A stretch of 9,772 nucleotides of DNA from an uncultured Mollicutes bacterium. Lineage in GTDB: Bacteria > Bacillota_I > Bacilli_A > RFN20 > CAG-826. The stretch lies in assembly GCA_937893635.1 (NCBI GenBank), contig CALBGF010000240.1:1-9772 (forward strand), written 5' to 3'. Shown here one piece after another: positions 1-6,848 of the stretch. A program made the translations under genes and the position numbers. Position 1 is the first letter of the stretch. Every line of letters begins with the position of its first letter. The notes beneath the pieces were generated by a model, which was not told the DNA's origin, made no database searches, and saw only the letters and a list, made by a program, of their open reading frames with translations.

Positions 1-51
1 TATATTTTATATTTATACAAACTTAATTATTTTAATTCATAAATCAATTAC

Positions 52-158
52 ATTTTTCGGTTTTGTGCATTGTTTTTGCATAACATTGTAATAATTTAGC
101 AATAAAATAACTGATTTAAAGAAAATAGACACCGAAATAGTGTCTATAATCGAATAAT
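52..158. repeat. 107-bp direct repeat element, left copy
   Basis: This matches 2132-2238 at a constant offset of 2080 bp, with about four in five positions identical by hand alignment and the ends best conserved. The ends form an imperfect 13-bp inverted repeat (52-64 against the complement of 146-158, 10 of 13 matching, with a shared TTCG core). On the minus strand the element holds, in order, a terminator hairpin (125-147) and a tandem ATGCA-AAA / ATGCAC-AAA motif (81-62). It lies directly downstream of the TOPRIM gene. I cannot see a convincing target-site duplication. It may be a MITE-like element, a duplicated intergenic region or a cassette boundary. Confidence 0.8.
117..147 (-). terminator. 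Rho-independent terminator after the TOPRIM gene
   Basis: Read on the minus strand, an 8-bp perfect stem (ATAGACAC at 125-132 pairing with GTGTCTAT at 140-147) has a 7-nt loop and is followed by the T-rich tract TTTCTTTAAA. It sits about 35 bp past the stop codon of the minus-strand TOPRIM gene. The same structure recurs in the second repeat copy, where one A-T pair is replaced by G-C, which supports a selected RNA hairpin. Confidence 0.75.
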
Positions 159-179
159 GTTACTCAATTTATTTATTTT

Positions 180-846
180 TTATTGTTCAGTATCATTTAT
201 TATTTTTATAAAATACTCAACATCATCGTTTATAAGTGCTTTAATAATAGGGAGAATATTACTTCCTATTTCGTTATTATCTAAATAATTTTTATTTGTT
301 TTATCTATATTTACCAAAATTTTTTCTATACTTGCTTTATTATCATAGACATAATCATTTTTTAATAACTCTAATTGCCATGCTTCTGCATCATATTCTT
401 TTTTGTTCCCCATTTTATCACAATACTTTTTAATTAACTCTGTATTGCTTTTCTTATCGGCATTTATATCTTTAAATGCTTGTAAAGAGTCATAACCTAA
501 AAGGATTATTAAATAATATATTAGGGTTTGTACATAGGCTAACATTGTCAAAATCTTTATCACTGCCTAATACTTTATATAATCCTTTTCTAATTCTTTT
601 AAACATTCCTTTTTCATCAAAAGGACAAAAATCCACATCATAAACACAATAAACAAAATCATAATCATCCGCTAAAGCAGATTGAAAATATATAGGGACA
701 TTGCCTCCGCCTTTACAATTTTGAAAAGATAATTTAATTTTCTCCATATTTTTCTTTTTCCTAAAATCGTCAATAATCTCAAATAAAGTATTTTCTTCAT
801 AACCTTCTAATACAAAATGAATTCTCAATTTTATATTATTGTTCAT
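180..846 (-). pseudogene. RloB/AbiLii-like TOPRIM protein, frame-split
   Basis: The gene is read in two frames. The first runs from ATG 846 to a TGA at 490-492 (118 aa). The second, offset by one base, is open to TAA at 180 and supplies about 107 more residues. Together they would give a protein near 218 aa, about the size of RloB-like proteins. The first part has the TOPRIM signature: LEGYEEN with acidic E14, and YDVD with D70 and D72. The TNPNI motif at 106-110 matches the conserved NP motif of this family. In the family, NP is followed by a hydrophobic stretch: frame two gives YYLIILLG there, whereas frame one gives FNNPFRL then stop. A one-base insertion (or two-base loss) between about 490 and 520 is therefore the simplest explanation. 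The start overlaps the ATPase gene by 11 bp and has a GAGGTG ribosome site, so the two are translationally coupled. TOPRIM proteins of this type act as nucleases beside an ATPase in abortive-infection systems; the role here is inferred. No further stops interrupt either half, so the lesion is recent, artefactual, or recoded. Confidence 0.75.
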
Positions 847-2095
847 TACCTAGCACCTCAATTATTAAATCTATAAAATTAGGATTTGGAACATTACCAA
901 ATTCCCCTCTATTGTAATGCTTTATGATATCATTCACTTCTCTAGGACCGCCATCAATTACTGTTGCTTCTTTTAAGCAATAAAGACTCGCTACATGATT
1001 ATTTCTATTAATAAAATAAATTTGATCTTTTCGCATTAATTTATTGCAATCTATTAATAACAAATCATGAGTTATAAAGAGCAATTGTCCTTTAGTATTA
1101 ATCATATTATTAAATAAACTTACGATTGATCTAGTTAATTTAAAATGCAATCCATTATCCATTTCATCAATAATCAATGTTTTACCGTCTACTAATGCAT
1201 CATAAATATACGAAGCTATGGATTCGATTTTTTTAGTTCCTGTTGAGTCAAATAGAAATGAAGGAACTTTAGTTGATCCATATGTTGTTAATAATCTATA
1301 TTTATCCGATAATTTTTTAAATCTATTTAATGCTTCTTCATTTATTTGACCATTAACTTCACTTAAAACTTCATCATTATATTCAAAATCACTTATATCA
1401 ATATCAGCGTTTTTGACAAATTCTTTAATAAAATTGATTTTTTTATTATCGCTAGTTTTCATTGCTTCTATTGTATTTTCAATAGGAATATCATACATCT
1501 TAACAATTTGAATTGAATCAGCTAACTTTCGAAGCGATGATAAATATTCTTTAAGATTAGAAAAAGTCATAGACTCAAGTTCTATTGAATATAAGAATGG
1601 CAAACGAGATGGAATAATAGATAAATATTCTGATTTATCATCATCAAAAACTTTTAAAATTTTATCTTTATTATTTTTTTCAAAAATCACTTTTTGTGTA
1701 CACTTACCAGATTGATAATAAGTAATAGATGATAATTTCTCTGATTCGTATTGTAATTTCGTATTATTGTATATAAATTCATATTTTATCCAACCTAAAT
1801 CATCTAAATTATTAAAGATAATAGAAAAATATATAGATTCCGGATCATTAAAAATCGGATTATTAAAAATAATTAGCTCCTTACCTAGTAAAACATTTTT
1901 CACTAAACTCATTAATTTTACGATATTTGTTTTACCAGAGTTATTTGGCCCATATATTCCCACAGTTTTTAAAATATTTTTACCATCTATTTCTACAGAA
2001 TTAGACATTAATTTTTTTGTTCTTGCATCCGCCACAAAAGATAAAATTGAATTATCAAAAAAGCGGTAGCCATTAAATTCAATATTAGAAATCAT
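836..2095 (-). CDS. AbiLi/RloA-like AAA ATPase (OLD/SMC type), defence-associated
   Basis: This 419-aa cytoplasmic ATPase has an ABC/SMC-type nucleotide-binding fold split by a long insert. Walker A is GPNNSGKT at 49-56. A signature-like FDSTGTKKIES segment precedes Walker B (TLIIDEMDNGLH), which is followed by an H-loop region (LLFITHD). The N-terminal MISNIEFNGYRFFDNS is typical of these AAA_21-like proteins. The start was set at ATG 2095, preceded by GGAGGAGAAAGAAAG. An in-frame GTG at 2116 is unlikely because the Shine-Dalgarno would then lie inside the coding sequence and transcription should begin at about 2114. The gene overlaps the following TOPRIM gene by 11 bp, the arrangement of AbiLi-AbiLii, RloA-RloB and PARIS pairs. 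In such systems the ATPase senses phage and controls the TOPRIM nuclease. The family assignment is firm; the exact subtype is not, because PARIS, AbiL and Rlo pairs cannot be separated by eye. With its partner frame-split, the ATPase may be without an effector. Confidence 0.85.
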   Translation of the reverse strand: MISNIEFNGYRFFDNSILSFVADARTKKLMSNSVEIDGKNILKTVGIYGPNNSGKTNIVKLMSLVKNVLLGKELIIFNNPIFNDPESIYFSIIFNNLDDLGWIKYEFIYNNTKLQYESEKLSSITYYQSGKCTQKVIFEKNNKDKILKVFDDDKSEYLSIIPSRLPFLYSIELESMTFSNLKEYLSSLRKLADSIQIVKMYDIPIENTIEAMKTSDNKKINFIKEFVKNADIDISDFEYNDEVLSEVNGQINEEALNRFKKLSDKYRLLTTYGSTKVPSFLFDSTGTKKIESIASYIYDALVDGKTLIIDEMDNGLHFKLTRSIVSLFNNMINTKGQLLFITHDLLLIDCNKLMRKDQIYFINRNNHVASLYCLKEATVIDGGPREVNDIIKHYNRGEFGNVPNPNFIDLIIEVLGNEQ

Positions 2096-2120
2096 CTTTC
2101 TTTCTCCTCCATGCACTATT

Positions 2121-2149
2121 AGTATATCACTATTTTTCGGTTTTGTGCA
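2121..2149 (-). promoter_or_regulatory. Promoter of the ATPase-TOPRIM operon
   Basis: On the minus strand TGCACA (2149-2144) is followed after exactly 17 bp by TATACT (2126-2121). Transcription would start near 2114, giving a leader of about 20 nt that carries the GGAGGA ribosome site before ATG 2095. The -35 lies inside the repeat element, while the -10 lies just outside it. The left repeat copy has the same -35 but no recognisable -10 at the same distance. Confidence 0.65.
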
Positions 2150-2161
2150 TTATTTTTGCAT
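2142..2161 (-). promoter_or_regulatory. Tandem ATGCA motif over the -35, possible operator
   Basis: On the minus strand ATGCAAAAA (2161-2153) and ATGCACAAA (2150-2142) repeat with an 11-bp period, one helical turn, and the second covers the -35 box of the ATPase operon. The pair is also present in the left repeat copy (81-73 and 70-62). This spacing suits a protein bound on one DNA face. The binding protein is unknown, and the high A+T content makes the match only suggestive. Confidence 0.35.
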
Positions 2162-2194
2162 AACACCGGAATATTTTTTTATAAAATCACTTAA

Positions 2195-2227
2195 TTTAAA
2201 GAAAATAGGCACCTTAATGATGCCTAT
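2195..2227 (-). terminator. Rho-independent terminator after the Fic gene
   Basis: On the minus strand a 7-bp stem (2205-2211 with 2221-2227, ATAGGCA / TGCCTAT) is followed by TTTTCTTTAAA. It begins 13 bp past the Fic stop codon and is homologous to the hairpin at 125-147, with G-C replacing A-T at one pair (2209-2223 versus 129-143). Confidence 0.75.
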
Positions 2228-2239
2228 AATCGAATAATA

Positions 2240-3379
2240 TTATTTATTAATATTAAATTTATGATAACTAAATTTTCCTATATTAGTATCAATCATTTTC
2301 ATTTCTTTTTTAAATTTATTAAGAGTATAAATTAAAGTTCTTTTAGATACACCAGTTTCATTTAATATTTCTTCATTAGATACACCAAAATCCGATAACG
2401 CTGAAGCTTCACAAATTACTTTATATATTTTCACTTCAGATTTAGCTAATTTCATTGCTGCATCAAGGTTATTAATAATCTCTTTACTATACTGTAATTT
2501 TTGAATTAATAATTCTATTTGATCAAGTAAAATTGTAGATATTATTTCAACATATTCATTTAAACAACCAAATTCATATTTGTCATTCGCGGATTTAAAA
2601 GTTTTGTAATATTTAGTTTTTTCATGCTCTAATGATGAAGAAATAATAAAAGAAAAGAAACTTTTTGTCTCTAAATATAATCCATTAGAAAATAAAAATC
2701 TTCCAAATCTACCATTCCCATCATAAAATGGATGAATATTTTCAAACATAAAATGGCATAAAATCATTTTAATAAATACTTCATTTTTAGAATTATATAA
2801 ATTCATAAACTCTTCCATTGCGGCATTTATATTATCTTCTCCAATAATACCTGTATGTATAGATTTTAGTCCATCTGATATATAGACTGGATTTTTTCTA
2901 AAATATGTACCATCTGGTAAATCTGTCTTAGCAATAGAATCTTTTAAAACAATATCATATAACTTTCTAATATCAAAAAGGGAGCTAATAACTATTCCTT
3001 TTGATTCTAATAAATGTTTATATGCATTAGAAATCGAAATTACTTTTTTATCTTTTGATGAAGATGCTTTACTAATTATAGAAAATATATCGTGCCTAGT
3101 CGAATGAATATTTTCAATTTTATTAGTTGATTCAATTTCATCAATTAAAAATGACTGAATAATTTGATTTTTAGCAAAATCAGTAAAAGAGTTAATAATA
3201 GAATCAAGTTCAAACATTTTTTTATTTAATTCAATTGTTAAGTTAATGGAATCTAAAGTTGGGTTATAAAAATACTTACCATTAAAGAATTGAATAGTAT
3301 TATTTGATTTCTTTAATTCATTTAAATACTTATCAAATTCTTCTTTATTCATTTTAAAAGAATTGGATTTAACACTCAT
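2240..3379 (-). CDS. Fic family protein with N-terminal inhibitory helix and C-terminal winged helix
   Basis: This 379-aa protein is probably cytoplasmic. The complete catalytic motif HPFYDGNGRFGR is at 216-227; in the family its His and the loop residues transfer AMP from ATP to a Ser, Thr or Tyr hydroxyl of a target protein. The inhibitory-helix motif (S/T)xxxE(G/N) is present upstream as TNKIEN at 85-90, which makes this a class II (self-inhibited) Fic protein. The GTYFRKNPVYISDG segment at 157-170 fits the substrate-binding flap. From about 315 to 379 a winged helix-turn-helix follows (SNEEILNETGVSKRTLIYTL), a common fusion in bacterial Fic proteins that suggests DNA binding. The start was placed at ATG 3379 because of AGAGG 8 nt upstream and because the preceding promoter begins transcription at about 3392. 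An open frame continues 27 codons further to 3460 but runs through the promoter and operator. The gene is monocistronic, ended by the terminator in the repeat. The target protein is unknown, and no antitoxin gene is adjacent. Confidence 0.9.
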   Translation of the reverse strand: MSVKSNSFKMNKEEFDKYLNELKKSNNTIQFFNGKYFYNPTLDSINLTIELNKKMFELDSIINSFTDFAKNQIIQSFLIDEIESTNKIENIHSTRHDIFSIISKASSSKDKKVISISNAYKHLLESKGIVISSLFDIRKLYDIVLKDSIAKTDLPDGTYFRKNPVYISDGLKSIHTGIIGEDNINAAMEEFMNLYNSKNEVFIKMILCHFMFENIHPFYDGNGRFGRFLFSNGLYLETKSFFSFIISSSLEHEKTKYYKTFKSANDKYEFGCLNEYVEIISTILLDQIELLIQKLQYSKEIINNLDAAMKLAKSEVKIYKVICEASALSDFGVSNEEILNETGVSKRTLIYTLNKFKKEMKMIDTNIGKFSYHKFNINK

Positions 3380-3446
3380 AAATTGCACCTCTAATGTTAT
3401 TTTATGCGTTTCAAGTGCAAAAATCAACAAAAATTGCACTTCAAAT
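3380..3446 (-). promoter_or_regulatory. Three-site operator on the Fic promoter
   Basis: Three copies of an AAATTGCACYTC half-site occur. Copies at 3380-3391 and 3431-3446 read on the plus strand (AAATTGCACCTC and AAATTGCACTTC); one inverted copy at 3409-3423 (complement TTTTTGCACTTGAAA) lies in the -35/-10 spacer. The 3409-3423 and 3431-3446 copies make an inverted pair (8-bp arms TTGCACTT). The first copy overlaps the ribosome binding site. Occupancy would block polymerase. Autorepression by the Fic winged-helix domain is the likely reading, inferred from position. Confidence 0.55.
3399..3427 (-). promoter_or_regulatory. Promoter of the Fic gene
   Basis: On the minus strand TTGATT (3427-3422) and TAAAAT (3404-3399) are separated by exactly 17 bp. 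Transcription would start near 3392, just before the AGAGG ribosome site (3392-3388), giving a very short leader of about 13 nt before ATG 3379. Confidence 0.6.
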
Positions 3447-3589
3447 AAAAAAACATACATATCAAATAATTACATTGCCACAATATAAACTTTCACTTTG
3501 ATACACTTATTTTTTAAGATTTCGTTATAATTTTACAAGTTTACGTATATTTTAAGCAAATGTAAGGGCTTTAATGTAACATTTTAGTA

Positions 3590-3614
3590 GATTTGATGAG
3601 TGCACAATCAAATC
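3590..3614. promoter_or_regulatory. Perfect 25-bp dyad upstream of the GH3 gene
   Basis: GATTTGAT (3590-3597) and ATCAAATC (3607-3614) are perfect inverted arms around a 9-nt spacer that itself contains the palindrome GTGCAC. It ends 27 bp before the ATG chosen for the glycosidase. It could be an operator or a 5'-leader hairpin. No T-tract follows, so it is not an attenuator of the simple kind. It also spans the in-frame GTG at 3600, which argues against that codon as the start. Confidence 0.5.
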
Positions 3615-3641
3615 AAACAAGAAAGGTTTTTACATACATTT

Positions 3642-6600
3642 ATGAAAAAGAAAATTTTTAAATTGTCTTCGACATTTTTACTTGCTTTATCAGGTGTAGC
3701 TATTAGTATGTCTAGTGGTATTTATCGTTTTGCTATTACCCCTTACATACACGATTACTTTAATACATCTCCAACAAAGGTAGTTAAGAATGATGCAAGT
3801 GATGAACAAGACACACAATACTTTAAAGCAGATTATAAAAATACCACTGAACTTCAAGAAGCAAAATTCGAATATATTGAAGATTCTGTATCAGAAGGAA
3901 CTGTATTATTAAAGAATAATAATAAAGCTCTTCCTTATCCTAGTAAAGTAAACGAAAAGAAAACTAAAGTAACATTATTAGGACAAGCAAGCGCTAATAT
4001 GGTTTATGGTATGGATGCTGGTGCAGGAATGATTGCTTCCGCTGACACAATGTGTAAACATTTTGATGAAGCTTTAAAAGATGCGGGTTATGAAGTAAAC
4101 GACAAAGTTTACAACTGGTATAAATCTACTGGTATTCATCAAAACAACCCAGCAGGATATTATGGTCTAACAGGTGATTTAATTATTGGTGAAGCTAATA
4201 TAGACAATATGTCTAGTGAAGCTAAATCATCAATTGATGATTATAAAGATTTAGGTATTCTTGTTCTTTCTAGAAACTGTGGCGAAGGTTTCGATCTTTG
4301 GTCAGGTGAAAAAGATCAAGTAATTTATGATGAAGGTAGTAATAAAAAAGGAACATCAGGTACCGAAATTAAAGGTGTTTCTTCTCTTGAACTTACTCCA
4401 AACGAAAAAAAGACTATTGAATTTGCTAAAAATGCTGGATTTAAAAAGTTGGTTTTAATTTTAAATTCTAATCACCAAATTGCTCTTCAAGGTCTTCAAG
4501 ATGATGAAAAAATCGATGCCATATTACAAGTTGGTGGCTTAGGCTATAATGGCATTGATGGTTTAGTTAATGTTATTTCTGGTGTAAAAAATCCATCAGG
4601 GCACTTAATAACGGCATGGCCAAATGACTCATTATCAGCACCAGCGACAAGTGATATGGGAAATGTTGCCTTTGCTAATAGTAACGAAGTTGAAGCTTAT
4701 TTTGCTGCTAATGAAGCTGGATATAAAGGTGATGGTAGCGATGCTTTCAAACAAATATATTACACAGCACAAAGAGAAAGTATCTATGTCGGTTATCGCT
4801 ATTATGAAACAAGATATGAAGATAGTGTTTTAGGATTAGGTAATGCTGATAGTGAGGCAGGATCATCTTATACTGGCGGATGGGATTATAATAAAGAAAT
4901 GGCTTATACTTTTGGTTATGGTTTATCATATACCACATTTAGTGAAAAAATTATATCCACACCAAAATTTAATAGCGACACTAAAACTTATAACATGCAA
5001 GTTAAAGTTACCAATACTGGAGATACTGCCGGAAAACATGTTGTACAAGTTTACGCTTCTACTCCTTATACCCAAGATGATATTGATCACAAAGTAGAAA
5101 AAAGCGCTATTCAATTAGTAAATTTTGATAAAACAAACTTATTAAATCCAGGAGATAGTGAAACACTTAATATTGAATTAGACCTTCACGATATTGCTTC
5201 TTGGGATTCTTTAAGCAATGATGGAAAAGGTGGATACATATTATCTAAAGGTACACATTATTTTGCTCTTGGTAATGGTGCTCATGATGCATTAAATAAT
5301 GTTCTAGCAGCAAAAAAAGCTGATGGTATTAATGTTAATGTTAATAAGATGGATTATGAAGGAGATGCTTCTAAAGTATTCTCATTTAATCAAAATGAAA
5401 GAGACGAAAAAACATATTCTATTTCTCAATATACTGGTGCAGTAATTGAAAACCAACTTCAAGATGCTGATATCAATTATTGGGTAGATGATGATAAGAA
5501 AGTTACTTATTTAACAAGAAATGATTGGAACACATTCCCAGAACCAGTTGAAGGTGAAACTATGGGAAGAACTTCTAATAAGATTACTTGTAACGATAAA
5601 ATGCTTAAAGAAATGATTGGTCAAACATCAATAAACGGAAAAGACTATTCATATGGATCACTTGAAAAAGAAAGCAAAGATATTAAGTATGAAGTTGATA
5701 CAGATTATCAAGTATCGATGCTAATGGGTGAAGATTATGATAGTGATAAATGGGATGACATCCTTGATCAAATGAATTTAGATGATATGACCGCGATGGT
5801 CGCAGCGGGTAATGGATTTACAAAGAGTTCTGACTCTATTACTTATCCTGGATCTAAAGACGGTGATGGTCCAATTGGTTGGTATTCTGCTACTTTAGAA
5901 TATAAAGGTGATAAATGGTATAATGGCACAACTGGTGTTACATCTTGGAAAGGTGACGTTACTCAAGGCGTTCTTCCATCAAGAATTTATGAAGGAACTT
6001 TAGTTTGTGCAGCATCGTTTAATAGAGACTTAGAAACTAGACGTGGCGTACTTTTAGGAAATGAAGGTATCTTCTTAGGAAGAACTGGTATTTGGGGCTT
6101 AACAGCCGCAAATCTTGCTAGAACTGCTTATTCTGGAAGAAATGGTGAATATTATGGTGAAGAACCAATCATTGCTAATATGATGGGTGTTGCTTTATCT
6201 GGAGGTTATCAATCAAAAGGTGGCATTGCTTTCACTAAACACTTTGCTTTCAACGATCAAGAAACTAATAGATATGGTGAATGTACATTTATGACTGAAC
6301 AAGAAGCAAGAGAATTATCTTTAAGAGCATTCGAAGGAATTCTTGCTGTTGAAGAAGGTAAAACTACTTCTTTAGGTTTGATGGAATCATTCTCAAGAAT
6401 TGGTTGTACTTGGGTTGGTCAATCTTACCCACTTATGACTCAAATTCTTCGTAACGAATGGGGATTTAAAGGACCTGCAATTACTGATATGGCTGTTGCT
6501 ATGCTTACTTATTACCATGCTCCTGAAGCAGTAAAAGCTGGTACAGATTACTTTGATACAACCGACGTAAAACTATATGGAACTGATTTTATTAATAGAG

Positions 6601-6848
6601 AACAAGTATTAAAAGATCCTGTTCTTCATGCTGCTGTTAGACAAGCTACGCATAGAATTATGTATGTATATGTTAATTCATTAACTATGAACGGAACACC
6701 TAAAAATGCTTCTATCGTTCGAGATTATGCTTGGTGGGAAAAGACAATCATCGGGATTGATATTGGTTTATCAGCATTAACCATTGCTTCTATTGCTCTT
6801 TATATTACCGCAATCATTAAAGATAAAAAGAAAGGAGAATTAAAATAA
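3642..6848 (+). CDS. Circularly permuted GH3 beta-glycosidase, membrane-anchored at both ends
   Basis: The 1068-aa protein hydrolyses beta-linked sugars at the cell surface by family inference, probably as a beta-glucosidase. Domain order is reversed relative to usual GH3 enzymes: the C-terminal-type alpha/beta domain comes first (about 85-430: EGTVLLKN, GYRYYE, FGYGLSYTTF), then a fibronectin III-like domain (about 435-545), a linker, and the catalytic barrel last (about 693-1012). Active-site features are intact: DGP with D742, KHF at 866-868 with NDQETNR after it, the likely nucleophile Asp949 in GFKGPAITDM, and the likely acid/base Glu215 in SRNCGEGFD. Residue 950 is Met where Trp or Tyr is common. 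One hydrophobic helix follows MKKKIFK (about 8-31) and another lies at about 1036-1058 before KDKKKGELK. Positive charges on both ends place them in the cytoplasm and the enzyme outside. The start is ATG 3642, chosen for the signal-anchor charge pattern; AAAGG lies rather far upstream (15 nt). An in-frame GTG at 3600 lies in a dyad. Substrate specificity cannot be read from the sequence. Confidence 0.92.
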   Translation: MKKKIFKLSSTFLLALSGVAISMSSGIYRFAITPYIHDYFNTSPTKVVKNDASDEQDTQYFKADYKNTTELQEAKFEYIEDSVSEGTVLLKNNNKALPYPSKVNEKKTKVTLLGQASANMVYGMDAGAGMIASADTMCKHFDEALKDAGYEVNDKVYNWYKSTGIHQNNPAGYYGLTGDLIIGEANIDNMSSEAKSSIDDYKDLGILVLSRNCGEGFDLWSGEKDQVIYDEGSNKKGTSGTEIKGVSSLELTPNEKKTIEFAKNAGFKKLVLILNSNHQIALQGLQDDEKIDAILQVGGLGYNGIDGLVNVISGVKNPSGHLITAWPNDSLSAPATSDMGNVAFANSNEVEAYFAANEAGYKGDGSDAFKQIYYTAQRESIYVGYRYYETRYEDSVLGLGNADSEAGSSYTGGWDYNKEMAYTFGYGLSYTTFSEKIISTPKFNSDTKTYNMQVKVTNTGDTAGKHVVQVYASTPYTQDDIDHKVEKSAIQLVNFDKTNLLNPGDSETLNIELDLHDIASWDSLSNDGKGGYILSKGTHYFALGNGAHDALNNVLAAKKADGINVNVNKMDYEGDASKVFSFNQNERDEKTYSISQYTGAVIENQLQDADINYWVDDDKKVTYLTRNDWNTFPEPVEGETMGRTSNKITCNDKMLKEMIGQTSINGKDYSYGSLEKESKDIKYEVDTDYQVSMLMGEDYDSDKWDDILDQMNLDDMTAMVAAGNGFTKSSDSITYPGSKDGDGPIGWYSATLEYKGDKWYNGTTGVTSWKGDVTQGVLPSRIYEGTLVCAASFNRDLETRRGVLLGNEGIFLGRTGIWGLTAANLARTAYSGRNGEYYGEEPIIANMMGVALSGGYQSKGGIAFTKHFAFNDQETNRYGECTFMTEQEARELSLRAFEGILAVEEGKTTSLGLMESFSRIGCTWVGQSYPLMTQILRNEWGFKGPAITDMAVAMLTYYHAPEAVKAGTDYFDTTDVKLYGTDFINREQVLKDPVLHAAVRQATHRIMYVYVNSLTMNGTPKNASIVRDYAWWEKTIIGIDIGLSALTIASIALYITAIIKDKKKGELK

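Larger units (their letters stand above)
2132..2238. repeat. 107-bp direct repeat element, right copy
   Basis: This is the second copy of the element at 52-158, with the same 13-bp terminal sequences (2132-2144 and 2226-2238 are identical to their left-copy counterparts). It lies between the Fic stop codon and the ATPase promoter, and so supplies both the Fic terminator and the ATPase -35 box. The two copies bracket the whole ATPase-TOPRIM unit; recombination between them would remove that unit cleanly and leave one copy. Confidence 0.8.

Noticed and set aside
41..69. A promoter at the left repeat copy for a gene beyond the window
   Set aside because: The TGCACA -35 is present but the -10 position reads TGATTT, a poor match, and no gene is visible to confirm it.
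490..492. Alternative genetic code with TGA as Trp, which would remove the stop
   Set aside because: Reading through the TGA gives only a few more codons before a TAA, so it would not join the two halves; Trp is written TGG throughout.
490..500. Ty1- or prfB-like +1 recoding signal at the end of the first TOPRIM frame
   Set aside because: The bases are TTT AGG TTA TGA; the preceding codon does not re-pair well one base on, there is no upstream Shine-Dalgarno-like stimulator, and the family-like frame-two sequence starts before this point. Recoding remains only a minor option.
180..563. The second TOPRIM half as a separate gene starting at GTG 563
   Set aside because: Its first 20 or so codons overlap the conserved TNP motif of the other frame, no properly spaced ribosome site precedes it, and the sequence only makes sense as the C-terminal continuation of the split gene.
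1767..2069. Plus-strand open frame of 100 codons opposite the ATPase
   Set aside because: It is antisense to a protein with clear Walker motifs, has no ribosome site, and is explained by the AT-rich codon pattern.
3498..3531. TTGATA with TATAAT as the GH3 promoter
   Set aside because: The boxes are 22 bp apart, too far for a standard promoter. TATAAT at 3526-3531 may still be the -10, but I cannot find a -35 at 16-18 bp.
3521..3545. Paired GTT motifs as LytTR binding sites before the GH3 gene
   Set aside because: Their spacing (15 bp) does not match the 21-22 bp period of LytTR sites, and the flanks do not fit the consensus.
4624..5114. Several short open frames on both strands inside the GH3 gene
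   Set aside because: All lie within the conserved GH3 and fibronectin-like coding sequence and have no supporting start signals.
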